A DNA stretch of 64,000 nt from Isoetes taiwanensis (lineage: Eukaryota; Streptophyta; Lycopodiopsida; Isoetales; Isoetaceae), in NCBI GenBank assembly GCA_021234155.1, contig JAJEKV010000096.1, forward strand, positions 541,501-605,500, read 5' to 3'. The notes beneath the pieces were generated by a model, which saw only the letters and a list, made by a program, of their open reading frames with translations, had not been told where the DNA came from and did not search any database. Positions 1-13,014 of this stretch are shown piece after piece (within the stretch, counting starts at the first letter, position 1; the number at the start of each line of letters is the position of its first letter). The translations under genes were made by a program, and so were the position numbers.

Positions 1-1284
1 TTCGGAAGGCCCAAAAGATTCCTATATCGGTCCGGGAGAACTTGTCAAACCGCGGAGGTCCTGAGGTCGGCCTTGTAGAAACCGCAGTGTTTTGTCATTC
101 GGGCACTGCGGGGAAAATATAAACAAAAAATGCAGTGCAAAGGCCCTAGAACTTCAAAACAAAAGGGAAAGCAAAACTTCGGTATCCCTCAGCAAAAAGG
201 AGAACAAGCCCGGTATCATGCTTCCAAGTGTTTGCGACAAAGGCGGAAGCGGTTGCTGATTGTAGAGAGGGAAAGAATCAAGAGAGTGATTGCCAGGAAA
301 GATTGCAGATTAGCAAAGCAGATGCAGGTCAAATGCGGCTGAGTACGCCCTACAACCACATAGGATCAGCCAAGGAAAAGCAGAAGTGGTCAAAGCGAGA
401 ACCGATGGTGGAAACGAATCGAAAAGGGCAATGCAAGAACAGATTTAACCCCTCAAGGGAGGTCGGAATAGATCTCCACTATCAATTCATTCTGTATAAA
501 AGGGCAAAACCGAGCCCCCTTGATCCACAAACCAAACAGAACCAAAGATGCGACCTAAGGAAGGAGGGAAGCAATTTCGGAAAACCAAACCCAGGGCATG
601 ATATCGAAAACGTTGTAGGGGGCTGGACAAGAAGAGAGTAGAGAGAGCAGAAGATGCTCAGAGGAAAAAGGAAGGAATAAAAAGAACTGAAACCATAAAT
701 CCATCACCGCCAAAGGAATGCGTGATCACGAACTCAAGGATACCATGCTTTCAAATCAAAACAAAAAGCAAAGAAGGAAAAACCTTACTGACAAGTCGTG
801 GCAAACTCTATTCCTATACATCAGAGCAGAGCAGCCACCACTGATTCATGAAGCCTATCAAACAAAACCAATAACAGAAATACTATAAATAACGAGATTC
901 ACACCTTGTAAGAAATGCGTTCTGGGAGCATGGAGTGCTTGATGCAAGTCGGGCGGCTTGTGGAAATCCGAGTTTGTGGAGCCTGGTGTGATTTGAAGCA
1001 GGTCGTGTTGCTTGTAGAAACATCTAAATCTGTTTGTGGCCAGAGATGGAGCCAGTGGGGCTGCTTGTAGAAAGCACTGAATCTTTTGTGGCTAGAGGTG
1101 GAGCGTGGAAAGTGGTTGGGGACAGGCAGCCATCCACAAAAAACCCTAGAAACTGGTAGGACAGAGAAGGAGGAGAAACTAGCTCAAGAGAATGTCGATG
1201 AATGGAAATAGGAGAAGAGGCAGAATAAATAGAAGATGTGAAGTGAGGCGTCCCCATTCAAGGAATGTCGGTTCTATTGCAATA
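1..1284. other. No gene recognised
   Basis: The segment is purine-rich and has only short open frames with no recognisable protein family. Around 940-1100 the phrase CTTGTAGAAA and variants recur a few times, suggesting decayed short repeats. No splice, promoter or transposon terminus could be identified with confidence. Confidence 0.5.
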
Positions 1285-2179
1285 GCAATAGAACTGTGGC
1301 ATTATCAGTAACAACCTGCACAATGTTCTACTTCAATAACCTTTTTGAACTCATCAAATAGAAACATAGCAACTTTTTTCTTGCTGCTTGCATTAACAGA
1401 CTTCAAAAACATGGAACCAAAATAATTTGAGGCGACAAAGTTAATTATGGGTCTCTTTCTAATATCAGACCACCCATCAGAACAAACTGAAACTCACAAC
1501 CTCTTTCAAGTGTTCTTCACTGGCTGCAATCATTGTTCCATAGAATTATATTCAGCTTGTAAGTGTTTTTCCTTCAAATCAGCAAAGCTTAAAAGTGTGT
1601 ATCCTGGACCAGCCTTAGCCACTGCCGTACAGTACTTCTTGAAAAGTTTACTTTGTGCAACATTATAGGCAATTCCACAACTAGAACAACCTCCGTTGTG
1701 CTTCATCTGCCTAGTTCATGTACTTATGCCTAAAACAGTTTCTGGATGGAGGTTCCACTCTCAATACTATCCTTTTGGCGTCTCTTCCATGAAATACTGT
1801 TGTCATAAACTGATGATAAAGAGAGCCCACCTGTGGGAAGAAAAATACAATCACAAACAACAAGAATAATGGATAAATAATATTTTGGAAAGGAAAAAGG
1901 GATGTTACCTGTACTTTCTAGAGAAGCAATACCCCCGGAGGCTAAGGATTTCTATCGGATCTGTTGTCTGCAATTCTTGGCATCATCTGGATTGAATTGA
2001 GAATCATTCTCCTTGGCCTTCTTTATTGCCTTTGCCTCTTCCTTCTCTTCAATCTTCGTAAAAACCTGGCTGGGTGCTCTTGGACACTTATCTACATCAA
2101 TTCCTAACTTACCAACAATATGAGCATGAATCCTATCAGCTCCTCCAGTCCAGCCATGCCCACAATACTTGCATTGCAC
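1285..2179 (-). pseudogene. hAT-superfamily transposase pseudogene (BED finger + DUF659)
   Basis: Read on the minus strand, the first part encodes a BED-type zinc finger (CKYCGHGWTGGADRIHAH... followed by a later Cys in VDKCPRAP), the DNA-binding domain of many plant hAT transposases. A probable 78-bp intron follows (donor near 1908, acceptor near 1831). Further on come SCGIAYNVAQSKLF, AKAGPGY, CSDGWSDIRKRPIINF and FLKSVNAS, the conserved order of a DUF659 domain. The reading frame is broken by at least four stops and by a frameshift just before VVTDNA, and the sequence loses similarity at about 1285, so the catalytic and hATC dimerisation regions are missing. No terminal inverted repeats were found nearby. 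It is a non-functional fragment; the family assignment is firm, the exact boundaries are not. Confidence 0.8.
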
Positions 2180-2446
2180 TTTTGCTTGTCTAGACGCAGT
2201 TGATTCCCTAACAATTATGACATGCTACCATTCAAATCCCTTCCCCATTCTAAAAAATGACAAAAGAATGATGCATAAGGAACACAATACCTGGCTAGAA
2301 AAAAAACAGCAAGAAGGGAAAAGAGCATACCTCTGGGGCTCTGGCTTGCTGTACAAATTATATCAGACCATGTGGCTCCTCATTGTGTCAGATAGATTGA
2401 AGTTTCAATAGTAGGCAAAGGCCTCGACATAGCTCCAACAATCTAG

Positions 2447-2640
2447 GACCAAAAGCAATCTGCTAGCTCCCAAACCCAGGATCAAGCCAAAGAGAGTCTT
2501 GACCATTCCAAAGCCCCAGGATCAACCCAAAGGTAGTTTTGCAAGCTCCAAAGCAATAGGATAAAGCCAAAGACAGTTTCGACCAGCTCCTTGTTCCAAA
2601 GCAATGGGATTAAGCCAAAGGGAGTTTCGGCCAATAGAAA
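2447..2640. repeat. Degenerate tandem repeat, unit about 60 bp
   Basis: Four imperfect copies of a unit built on AGGATCAAGCCAAAGNNAGT and CCAAAGC follow each other (for example AGGATAAAGCCAAAGACAGT, then GGGATTAAGCCAAAGGGAGT). No coding potential is seen. Confidence 0.6.
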
Positions 2641-3429
2641 GATTCAAAGAAACAACCATGGCCTTACCTTATAGAAGTTCGACTAACGTAGTCACCTCCT
2701 GGTCCAAAATAGAAATATACAAGAATACATATGGGCATCCCTACAAAAGCACCCAGGAAGTGGGCCTGCTTCCATGCCATGCAAGACCATCCAAAACAGA
2801 ACACATCAAAAATCCCTTCAGTTCAAATTTGCTCTAAATCCAAAAGGGTAAACGGTAATGTACTACCCTAAATACATGCATGCATATACTATAAAACTTT
2901 TGTGCAAATTTGATCCGAAATAGTAATCATATCAAACTATACACTCAAACCATTGAAAAACAGAGCCTACTATACAACTTTCTAGATTACGCTATCTAAT
3001 TGTTTCGAACCAAATATATCTAATTCTCATGGACTCAAAATGAATATATGAAACAATACAATTTCATTGTAGCATTTTCTCATGGATAGATTCACCACAA
3101 ATTCGAGCATCCTATTGCTTGCACTTTAGTTTGATACTATTTGAATTTCAAGGAGGCGACTAATAGAGTAGAATAGAATGCATTTTTATTGTTCACGAAG
3201 ACCAATTGCCCTATGGACCCAAACAAAGAGAGCAACAAGCATACTATTATCAGGTTAAAAAAATCTTTGCCCCGAAGGGTTGTCGATGGAAAAACCTTAG
3301 CAGTAATAAATATGCTGGTAGACTATACAATCATATAGGACAATTCAATACTGCACCGGAGGACACAACTGAGTTCGTGTATCCATAACTCCTGAAGGTA
3401 TGATCCCAACAAGCCCACCAAGGTCGTGT
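2641..3429. other. No gene recognised
   Basis: AT-rich sequence with scattered short open frames only. The right part (about 3190-3429) may be the decayed 3' end of the minus-strand LINE that becomes recognisable at 3430. Confidence 0.4.
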
Positions 3430-6400
3430 TCAGTGTTCAACAACATATGCAGCAGCTAATCAGACACAACTAACTGAACATATCGTGCCCGGATATGATC
3501 GAATGCTAGTCAAGTCTGAAGGGCACGACGTTCATACACTGACAGGTTCTATCCTCACATGCCACCCGAGTCCATCGGCCTATCTCAATGCAGAGATGAT
3601 GCACACCCTACGAATGGAAGCTATCAGTCTGCACTTCTTCATAGGCAAATGGGTGCGCAAGTAGGGTTGTGGACCTCATGTAAGCCTGTGATTGACTTGT
3701 TGTCGATAGTGTGCCATCTTGACATGTGTCAGAGCAACTGCATCCCAGAGCTTGCTAAGGAAGCAAGCATCGAGGTACTGCCCCAATGCATCGTGGTCCT
3801 TCTCTGTCCATACCTGCATGCATTTGTGTGCCTGTACATTCCATCATGAGAACCATCGAGCTTGCTTGTCCTCCCAATAGGCTTTGAGGCGCTATGGACC
3901 CATTGCTACGGCCAAAGCAAGATTGGGCAAATGGGCATCCCCCATACCAACTACCTTCTGGAAGTAAATGATATAATGATCTAGTGCAGCCCTCTAAAGG
4001 GATAGGAAGCCCGTCTGTGGACTTTACCCCAAGTGCTTGTGCTAAAAAGGTCATTTGTAGCTGCTCCAGGTCATTCCAGGTGGCGAGGGGTATTACTGGA
4101 ACTCTCTGCCACGTACAGGAGAACTGGCTCGACCAAGGCCCTGAACAGGTGTGACTGGTGATCCCTAGGTATACAACTCTCCCTTATGGCTATTGTTCTG
4201 CATGGCATATAGTCCATATAGTGCTTTCCACCTAACTGTGACATGCAACCTGATGGAAGCATTCCCACCTCCATTTTTTATCCCTGGTAAGCGAAGGAGG
4301 GAGGCCTTCATTGACGGGAGGACGAAACAAACAACACTCTACTTTTGGCCAAGTTAACGCGCGTGCCAGTGAACCGACAGAAGGTGTCTAGAGCATCCAG
4401 GTGATGTTGCATGTCTTCTGAAATGTAGGCCAAGAGGTCCATGTCATCAGCATATATGAGTTTCTGAATTATGTGGTGCATGAGTTGAGCGATCGCCCCT
4501 TCGTGCTTGGCGAGCCAATCTTCCAACTGATCAATATAAACGTCAAAGAGCGGAGAGAGTGGGCAACCCTAGCGCACTCCAATATTACTGACGACAGGCT
4601 GTCCTATAGTGTGTGAGATGGCCTGAGCATGCCTCATATAACCGGTATATTGCATTTTCCAAGTTGACGGCGGTCCCTAGTTGCCTCAATCTATCCCACA
4701 ACTTGTCCCAAGGTACTATGTCAAAGGCCTTTGCAAAATCGACAAAACAACAGTGTAGGTTTTGCCAATGATTCCTACTATCCTCAATCCATGTTTGGAG
4801 GGTAAAAATATGATCAATGGTAGAATGTTTGGGCTGGAAGCTTGCCTGTGTCAGAGCACACGCCTCTGAGTCTTCTGCCTATATCGTCAACCGCTGCTCA
4901 AGGATCCTAGCCAACAATTTTGCAAAGAGGGATCTGACTATGATTGTGTGATAATTGGCTAGGGAGTGATAGTCTCTTGCCTTGTATATGAGAACAACTC
5001 TACTAGTGGTCCATTACAGGAGGAATCCTTCTTGCAATGCTCTATTGAGTAATGCCATGAGGACATGCACCATCAAAGGCCCAACCCATTTGAGAAGCTC
5101 TACTTGCATGCCATCCAAATCTGATGCCTTCCATTAGCTAGGTGTTGTAAAGCCCATTATCTCCTTCTATAATGACTAGTGCTAGGCCCATTTGGAGGGA
5201 GGGAGGGAGGGGAGAGGGGGAGGGGGTACTGTTGCCAGACCCCCCAGTGGATCATAAAACTGTTGCAAGTATTGCACCCATTGCTCTGAGGTGATATTCC
5301 CTGTAGGTTGTGCAGACTTGCTCAATACCTTTCTCCAGAATGTCACGGGGTGTCGATCTAGGAAATAGAACATCTGTTACTGGTGTTCTGCAAGGTATCT
5401 ATCTGTCTTTCTTAGCCTTAGGGAAGAGAGGTATTGGCTAATGGCATATGGATGCAAGATGTGATCATTGACTTGTCGGAGCCATCGTTTGAACTCCCTA
5501 CATTCGTCGCCAAACCACCGGTTGCGGGAGAAGGTGGTAGCTCTTAAGGGCCTTTGTGAGCCGCCTCTCCCAAAACATCTGCCAATGGTGGTGAGGAGCA
5601 ACTGAGTCAATTGAACAGTTTGTTGCTGCAGTGTGAAAAGCTGCAGTACTCTCCACGTCATGCTCAACCATCCGGGCATAGGTCTCTACACGGTCATAGT
5701 CCAGACACAGCTGGGCACACATGTGTTGAGGTCATGGATGCAGGGGCAGCATGCCAATCTATATGCATGACAAGGGGTTGGTGGTCTGAGTCTACTTCCT
5801 CGTCGAGATTGTCTGTTCCAATGTCAAAATGGGTAATGAGATGCATATCATGTTCCTCCACCAGTATATAATCCATAACACTAGAGCCACTCATATGGTT
5901 CTCTTGTCTATAAGTGCAGCGGCTGGAGGACAACCATTGTTTTAGCCCATTGCGAATGATCAAGTCAAAAATGCTGCATAGCAACATCAACTACCTGCCA
6001 TAGCATGTAACATGATTGTCATCTGATATCCTTGGCCAAGCCACCTCTGGGGGGGTTCAGCTGCAACATATGCTCTACCAAGGGTTCAAATTTCGGGACC
6101 TGCTCTGCCCTCGTGCGTGTATTAAAGTCTCATTGTGCTGTTGTATGTCATCATATAGATCGACATAGGGCTCCAACCTATCCACATACAAGTGAGTGTT
6201 ATAAAAGTTGCTCTCAGCATGTGGAAAGTAGCATGCTGCCACAAAAAAAGAGGTTCCCATTGCCATGCTGCACGCATATCCACAAGTAGCGATTGTGCCC
6301 ATCTGTCTTGTGCAGAGAGATTGACCGCATCAAGGCCATGCAATAGTAGCAGGCGATCCCCGGGCATGTGGAAAGTGGCATGCTGCCACAAAAAAAGAGG

Positions 6401-6535
6401 TTCCCATTGCCATGCTGCACGAGTATCCACAAGTAGCGATTGTGCCCGTCTGTCTTGTGCAGAGAGATTGGCCGCATTAAGGCCATGCAATAGTAGCAAG
6501 CGATCTCCCATGTTTATGCTTTTCTGTGCACTCAT
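3430..6535 (-). pseudogene. Old LINE, ORF2 (endonuclease-reverse transcriptase) pseudogene
   Basis: Minus-strand fragments fall in the order of a LINE ORF2. The endonuclease end shows RYLWI, GNLFF, VAACYFPHAESNFY and, lower down, SVMDYILVEEHD and SDHQPL, the SDH catalytic motif. A linker follows, then the reverse transcriptase: FQPKHSTIDHIFTLQTWIE, FVDFAKAFD, and LIYADDMDLLAY at about 4442-4460, the YADD active site. The C-terminal end near 3560-3600 reads HHLCIEIGRWTRV, the segment that precedes the C-terminal zinc knuckle in related elements. The frame is broken many times, so no protein can be made. The residues differ clearly from both the L1 element at 8990-14821 and LINEs A-F, so this is a third, older lineage. 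Confidence 0.8.
6218..6511 (-). repeat. In-frame 147-bp tandem duplication inside the endonuclease region
   Basis: Two adjacent copies (6218-6364 and 6365-6511) differ at only a few positions. 147 bp is exactly 49 codons, so the duplication kept the frame of the endonuclease core (the segment with HKTDGHNRYLWI and GNLFF). It lies inside an already decayed LINE. Confidence 0.85.
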
Positions 6536-7280
6536 TGAACATCGAGAAAGGCAGATAGCCTAGAAGGTCTGGTAGTCAGTGCCCTGCATGTTCCCATGTT
6601 TCCATAGGGAAAATGAGATCCATATCTGGTGCAATGGAGTTGAGACTCTCTCCCCTTTGCCAAGAAAGGTAGCATAGGAAGTAGTGTGTGGTGCATGAGC
6701 GGGAATTTCTGGAGCAATGGGAGCAGGAAGGGCGGGGAAACTGGCAAAGCGAATGCACTAGCAGGTGTGGTTGCGACAGTTGCTTGGGTGGTAGCAGTAG
6801 GATTAACAGCCCTTGTAGTGGCATCAACAGAGCCTTTGGGTGTGGCAGTAGCATGACACAACGTATTTATGACCTCTGCAGATGCTGGTCTAAAAACTCA
6901 TAGCTTGCCTCGGACTAGTACTCCCCCCCCCCTCCCCCCCGGTAGCGGATGTTTCTGATTCGGGCCAACTCTTGTCGGTGAGACTCTTGTTGCATGAGAT
7001 CCTGGTCAACATATAGGGTGGTCCCCTTCAATTGTCTACTCTAACGCAATATTGCCTCTCGCACTCGTGTATCTGCAATTGTAAATGTGACAATGTGTGG
7101 GCAGTCAGGGTGTTGAGCACCAAGCGGCTTGCCCGTACAATGTATACTGATGTCAGAAATATCATGCAAAAGAGGACCTGATGCTGGAGGCGCTTTGTGA
7201 GATGCTCTCCTGTCTCCTCCAGGAGTCCATGAACCACCATATTGTGGCGTCTCGACCTAGCTCTTGTTGGTCGCTGAGCC

Positions 7281-8786
7281 TCAGAGCAACATTGGCTGCC
7301 TAAACAGGTGATGTCTGCTGCTTAGAAGGTGTGGGCTGTGTACAGCAGGGGGGTGTAGTGGTCGGTGTGGAGCAGCTGCTATCTGTCTAGGGTGGTTAGT
7401 AGAAGTGGCTTTCCACTCTTGAAGCCGAGAGCTCAACTTTTGCTGGAGCAAACTTTTGCCTTGCCAGCTCATGTATGCACTCCTGTAATTGCTCACGAGC
7501 CTCAGCATGGAGGCCTTTACCCTACTGGATGAGACTTCTTGCAGCTCTTGCATATCCAAATCCCGAACAACAAAGTTGTGTTCTAGCCACTGTAGCCGGA
7601 AGTTAACTACAGTATCCCTTGGAAATGTGTTCGTCTCAAGCATGCTTACCCTATCCTTAAGAGCTTGGAGCCCTAACTGGCTATCTTCATTGGCTGCCTG
7701 GACTGTCCTTTGAGTGGTAGCGATTTTACCTGCTTTTGACCATATGCGAGAGATAGCGGCATTCGTATCCTGCTCAAAAAGCTCCCTGGCCTGTGTCACA
7801 GTATTCAAGGTGGCAGACAAGGCATCTACATAGGCTTCGATGTGTACAGTAGGGGTGTAGTGGTCAGGGTGGAGCAGCTGCTGTCTGTCTGGGGTAGTTA
7901 GCAGGTGGCTTTCCACACTTGAAGCCGAGAGCTCAACTCTTGTTGGAGCAAACTTTTGCCTTGCCAACTCGTGTATGCGTTTCTGTAATTGCTCATGAGC
8001 CTTAGCATGGGGGCCTTTACCCTGCTTGACGAGACTGCTTGCAGCTCTTACATATCCAAATCCCGAACAACAGAGCTGTGTTCTAGCCACTGTAGCCAGA
8101 AGTTAACTATAGTGTCCCCTGGAAATGTGTTCATCTCGAGCATGCTTACCCTGTCCTTAAGGGCTTGGAGCCCTTACTGGCTATCTTCAATGGCTGCTTG
8201 GACTTTGAGTGGTAGCGATCTCACCTGCTTTTGACCATATGCGAGAGATAGCGGCATTCGTGTCCTGCTCAAAACGCTCCCTGGCCTGTGTCATGGTATC
8301 CAAGGTGGCAGACAAGGCATCTACACGGGCTTCGAGATCAGCAAGATACATGTTTTCTTGATGCCTTTCGAATTGCTCTAAGCGTATACTATCCTCAAGT
8401 TGCTGTATACCGGTCTGCATTTTTGCGGTCCATTGCTTCTCTGTAGCTAATTGCTTTTTGAGCACTTGGGGAATTGAGGATTTCTGTTCTTCTAGGTTCG
8501 CAATGCTAACTGCGTTACCCGCAACAATCGCTTTTATTTGCCTCCAATTTCCCATGAATGCCTGGTATGTTGCTGCATCATGGCTGCAGCCATTAGCTTG
8601 CTGAGTCGAGCTTGCCAACTGAGCCTTTGCTCTTACTGTCAGGTCTAGGCCGTTTGTGTAGTGGGCCATCCATGTGCTTTTTCTAGACGAGTTTGTCAGG
8701 TGATTGGGTGTGGGTCTAGGCAGGTGTCTGGGTCTGAGATTGGTGTATGGCTGAGGCTTGAAGGATGTGGCTATCAGAATCCCCAC
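7281..8786 (-). pseudogene. Old LINE, ORF1 (coiled-coil nucleic-acid-binding protein) pseudogene
   Basis: Two open stretches on the minus strand (8187-8786 and 7281-8090) encode a polar protein rich in Gln, Glu and Ala with heptad-like segments (ARVDALSATLDTMTQARERF, LEEQKSSIPQVLKKQL), followed by a Pro/His-rich tail. Position just upstream of the ORF2 pseudogene on the same strand, and the coiled-coil character, fit a LINE ORF1. The middle has been duplicated: ALSATLDTMTQAR...EQDTNAAISRIWSKAG and ALSATLNTVTQAR...EQDTNAAISRIWSKAG are copies of one segment. A stop and a frameshift near 8180 separate the two halves. No RRM or zinc knuckle was recognised, so the ORF1 assignment rests on context and composition. 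Confidence 0.55.
7330..8335 (-). repeat. Tandem duplication of about 500 bp in LINE ORF1
   Basis: About 7330-7830 and 7838-8335 are imperfect copies: both contain GCTTTCCAC...CTTGAAGCCGAG, GGGCCTTTACC-like text, and CATATGCGAGAGATAGCGGC (7741 and 8236). Differences are scattered substitutions and small indels, so the duplication is not recent. Confidence 0.8.
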
Positions 8787-9299
8787 CCCTGGGACATGGG
8801 GAGGTAGCTATAAGGGTTTCCATGGGTGCCTGGGAGATTTGGGATTGTAGGATATGAAAGGGGATGAAGGAGCTAAGGGGCTATTAAAGGTTCAAAGGTT
8901 GGTTTCAAACAATCGATGCCCGCCCACAAAGTAGTTGGCATTGGGGAGGGGGAGGGTTTTCAACCTTATGGGTGGGGAGGTTCAATTTTTTTTTTTTTTT
9001 TTTTGAACCGTGTCGACAATATATTAAAAGAATGGTAATGTTACAAAGCAAGTGAGGAGGAAGGAGAACCGCCCCAAAGAGACAAAGGATACCTCGACAC
9101 TCCACAACAACTACAACTCTCTTCTTTGTATAAACCCATTCATCACCATCTACCACACCCAAGAAGTCCCGCCAAAATGGAAAACTTCCGCTCTACTAAT
9201 CCCGGAACACCAAAAAGCTTTGAAATAGCTTGTACCTCGAGTCGAGGAATCGAGAGGCCGCAGTCAAATCCCCCTGAAGATCCACAACCGCCGCTTCCA

Positions 9300-12200
9300 A
9301 ATCAACCACACCAACCAAGCCACACACGGATGCAAGGCTTGCTGCCGTCTGGCGGCCAAGCACCGTGATATACATGAAGCGGCAATTGTTGGCTAGTCAA
9401 TCTCACCAAACAGAGTCCCGACCCAATCCCGTGCAACCCGCAAGTGAGGGCATAAAACCGCATAATGCTCCACAGCCTCACGATGAAGGCCACAACAAGG
9501 GCAAAGAGGGCTCACACCCGCCTAAACCGACTCACAAGGACATTCACCCCGATCTGACAGCGGTGCACCACCGCCACGTAAGCACCGAACCTTCCGGTGG
9601 GGGAAGAGAGCTCCATGTCCACGCCCAAACCGAAGCCATCGAGAACCCGTGGCTGCAGAGACCACTTGCCCGAAGGGGCGAGTGTCATGAATAGCCAACA
9701 CCCGGTAACAAGACCGCACAAAACAAGAAGATACAACATCCGGATGAACCTTCCAAACCCGCACCACCACATCACCCCGAGGGACTATAGGTATGTGTAG
9801 CGGAATACTCCCCGCCACTTGTTCCCGTGATAGCCTTGTCCATCGCCCCTTCAGCGGCGAGCTCGAAAGAACTCCCACGAAGCTAGGCCGACCATCCCAA
9901 TACCAATCCTCCAAGGTGAGCACAAAGCTCGCCTCCAACGGCCTGGCGTCCGAGCATGCATGCATGGCGACCAAGGGCAAGTACGCAGGGGTAGAGGAAC
10001 CCACAAGAAAGGAGAAGAGTGGTGATAAACCGAGGCATAATCTAGCCGGAAGAGCACACGCGACGTGATCTCAAGCCCGCAACACCCCGTGAGAAAAGGG
10101 GATGCATGTGGGAAAGGCCGAGACCATACAACAAAGGCCTGTGGCAACTCTACATGCACGACGACTTTCCAAATGCCACACAATGGCGAAGAGATTGCCA
10201 CAATAGTGCCGCACTGTGAGAAGATGCTCCATCCTGCAGAACGCCCAAATAAACTTAGAGACCAACACCTTACTATGCAGTGCCAAATCCAGAATGGCCA
10301 AGCCCCCATCCTCCCGGGGGCGGAGACACTTCCACCAAGCCACTTTAACAACCGCCCCTTCATCATCCCCGCCCCACACAAAAATTTCAACAATCTTATC
10401 CAAAGCCCCAGATCTTACCCTCGAGCTAACATCGCAGATGTTTTGTATACACATGAGTGCTACAAAGTCTCGACTTGGCAATAGTGATCCTACCGCCATA
10501 GACAACTTGCTACCCTTCCACCAATTGAGGTGTTTTACGCAACCCCCCGCAAAAATCTCATCCCACACCCTCCCCATGGAAACATCCTCCAAAGGGAATA
10601 CCCAAAAGCTTAGTACACACATTACCTGGAAGCACCTTCCAAGGGAATAGAGCCAAACAAGGGGAGGCGGAGTCAACTGGGCCCATAATGCGGAGCATTT
10701 ACCCCAATTCAGAAGAATGCCCGAGGCCAAGGAGAAAGTATCCAAAGAACCCTTCACATTCCGGCAAATTCCTCTCTTACGCCACCAAGAAGAGAAAAGT
10801 ATCATCGGCCGAACTGGTTAATAATCTGCTGACTACCATCCTGCATCCGAAGCCCATCCACCACCCCCTCCTCCACTGCAGCCAAAAACAACTGAGACAG
10901 TGCCTCTGCCACAATCGTAAACAAAAATGGTGCCAAAGGGCACCCCCGACGCACCCTCCTCGCCTAAGGAGAAAAAAGGCGGAGGGTTCACCCCCGCACA
11001 CCACAGTAGCCCGTGGCCTACCTATGCACTTCATGATCGTTTCTCTCGTAAAGCGTGGACCACAGCCCAACGCTAACATCATGGCAGACAAGAACTCCCA
11101 ACGGACACTATCATAAGCTTTGGCAAAGTCAAGCTTAAGATAGGCAATGCCTTGACCTGTTCTCCTGGCCCAATAAAGGCCCTCATAAGCTGCGGCAACA
11201 TTAGTCAAAATGTTCCTCCCAGGAACAAACCCAGACTGCACCTTACTAATGGAAGAAGTCAACACCGGCTTCAACTTCTCGGCCAGGGCTTTCGCAATAA
11301 TCTTGTACACAGAGGACAACAAGGATATAGGCCTCCAATCATTAATAGTAGAAGGCTGCTTCACCTTAGGAATCAAGGAAATGCATGCGGTATTCAAGAT
11401 CCTATCCATGTGAGAAGATTGCGACAACTCAAGATACACCTGGTACACAGACTCACCAGCCCACTCCCAATAAGTCTGAAAGAACTCCACAGGGATGCCA
11501 TCCAGCCCAGGACATTTATCCTTGGCCATGCACATACATGCTCCGCTAAATCCTCTCTGGAGAGCTCCTGCTCCAAGCTCTCACGTTGGTGAGGGCAAAA
11601 TAGATGGCTTAACGGCCCCAAAACAAGCTCCCCGATCTCCCCTCCATAGGGAAGAGTGCGCTGCGCAAAAAACCCTGAGAAATGAGCATGCACATACCTC
11701 TGCAACTCAGCGGGATCCTCCAAAGTCCGGCCATCAGGCAAAGCAAGGGACGCCATAGATGCTGCATATCGCCACGCTTTTGCCCACCGCTCTCAAGAAC
11801 ACCGACGAACTTGTATCCCCCTCCTTCAACCAGGTAAGGGCTGCCATCACACGTGCCTCATGCACTTTAACCTGCTCCAAAGCAACAATACGCTGCAACA
11901 CTGCATTCTCCCTAATGCCATCAGAAGGCTGCGCCCGAATCTTCTCCAACTCCTGATAAAGACTATGCAACTCCTGCCGCTCCTGCTGCACACGCTGCCT
12001 ACCAAAGACCTTAGCAAAACGCTTCACCCTGGCCAACGCAGTCACCATACCGACATATACCCTTCGTGAGATGAAAAGGTATCAAGCCACAACTCCCGGC
12101 ACTTTGGCCGAAAAATCGCATCGCCCGAGGCCGGGTGTTCAAACGAAACACCGTCCGAGAAGGTCGAGAGGCAACCGCGACTCGACCGGACAAAACCCGA

Positions 12201-12975
12201 GGGTAATGATCAGAAATGGAGGTAGACAGACGTTACTCCGCAAAGAGGGCACACCATCCAATGCGCATGGGGAAGCATAGCACCGGTCATGCCTAGCATA
12301 CGCCCGCCCGCACCAATCGCCTATTACAATAGGTGAAAGACAAGTCCCCTGGGACCTCAATCAAGGCCAAATCCTGCAACAAACGAGACCACTGGTCCCT
12401 CTCAAACCCCCCACAAAGCTGGGTGCGAGAACCGTGAGGCGATCTTCTACTCGCTCTACCATATTGAAATCCCCTAACAACAACCAAGCAACCCGCAACC
12501 CACCAAGGGCTCGCAACTTATTCCGGATTGGGCCCACAAAGCACCCACGAGAAGGCTGATTAGGGGCATAAACATTAACAATCCCCCACTCTTGCCCGCC
12601 CTCCAACCACTTAATTATTGCCCACCGACCAAACTCGTCTGGCTGCGAGTATGTGACCTCCGCACATCCATCTTCCAAGCAATAAGAGTACCCCCACTAG
12701 TCCGCCCTGAAAGAAGAAGCAATAAAGCCAAACCGCCTACCAACCATATTCATGAGCACGGACATATCACCCCTGTGACACTTATGCTCCTGAATGCAAA
12801 CAATATCGGGGAATTAACTACCAAGTGCAAAGGAAACATGGGCCCTCTTACTACTAGAGGACCGCACCCCCGCACATTCCAACCGAGGATCGACCTATTC
12901 ATCCCGGAGGAGAAGTGTCCAGCCCCACATGCCTACCCACTGTGCCATCAGCCCACTCCCGTAGTCAGCATCTAG
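9300..12975 (-). pseudogene. L1 ORF2 pseudogene (APE endonuclease, reverse transcriptase, zf-RVT)
   Basis: Minus-strand order: endonuclease start near 12960 (ILGWNVRGCG), endonuclease body to about 12300 (LLGDFNMVERVEDR around 12480), a linker with LYQELEKIRAQ and ALTWLKEGDTSSSVFLRA near 11770-12000, then the reverse transcriptase at 10777-11535: CPGLDGIPVEFFQTYW, LIPKVKQPSTINDWRPISLL, GFVPGRNILTN, LKLDFAKAYDSVRWEF, and, after a frameshift, the ADDT catalytic box. The thumb continues at 10071-10805, and a zinc-knuckle-like zf-RVT end near 9420-9500 (EAVEHYAVLCPHLRVARDW). Several frameshifts and stops make it non-functional. The domain order and ADDT box match plant L1 ORF2. Confidence 0.88.
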
Positions 12976-13014
12976 AGCCGAGGATTAATCACAAAGAATG
13001 TGACCCACAGCTCT

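Noticed and set aside
1024-1257. Minus-strand 77-codon frame downstream of the hAT DUF659 region as its continuation
   Set aside because: Its residues do not match the later part of hAT transposases; similarity stops at about 1285.
9597-11116. Several 100-160-codon plus-strand frames over the L1
   Set aside because: They are antisense shadows of ORF2; only the minus strand shows reverse-transcriptase motifs.
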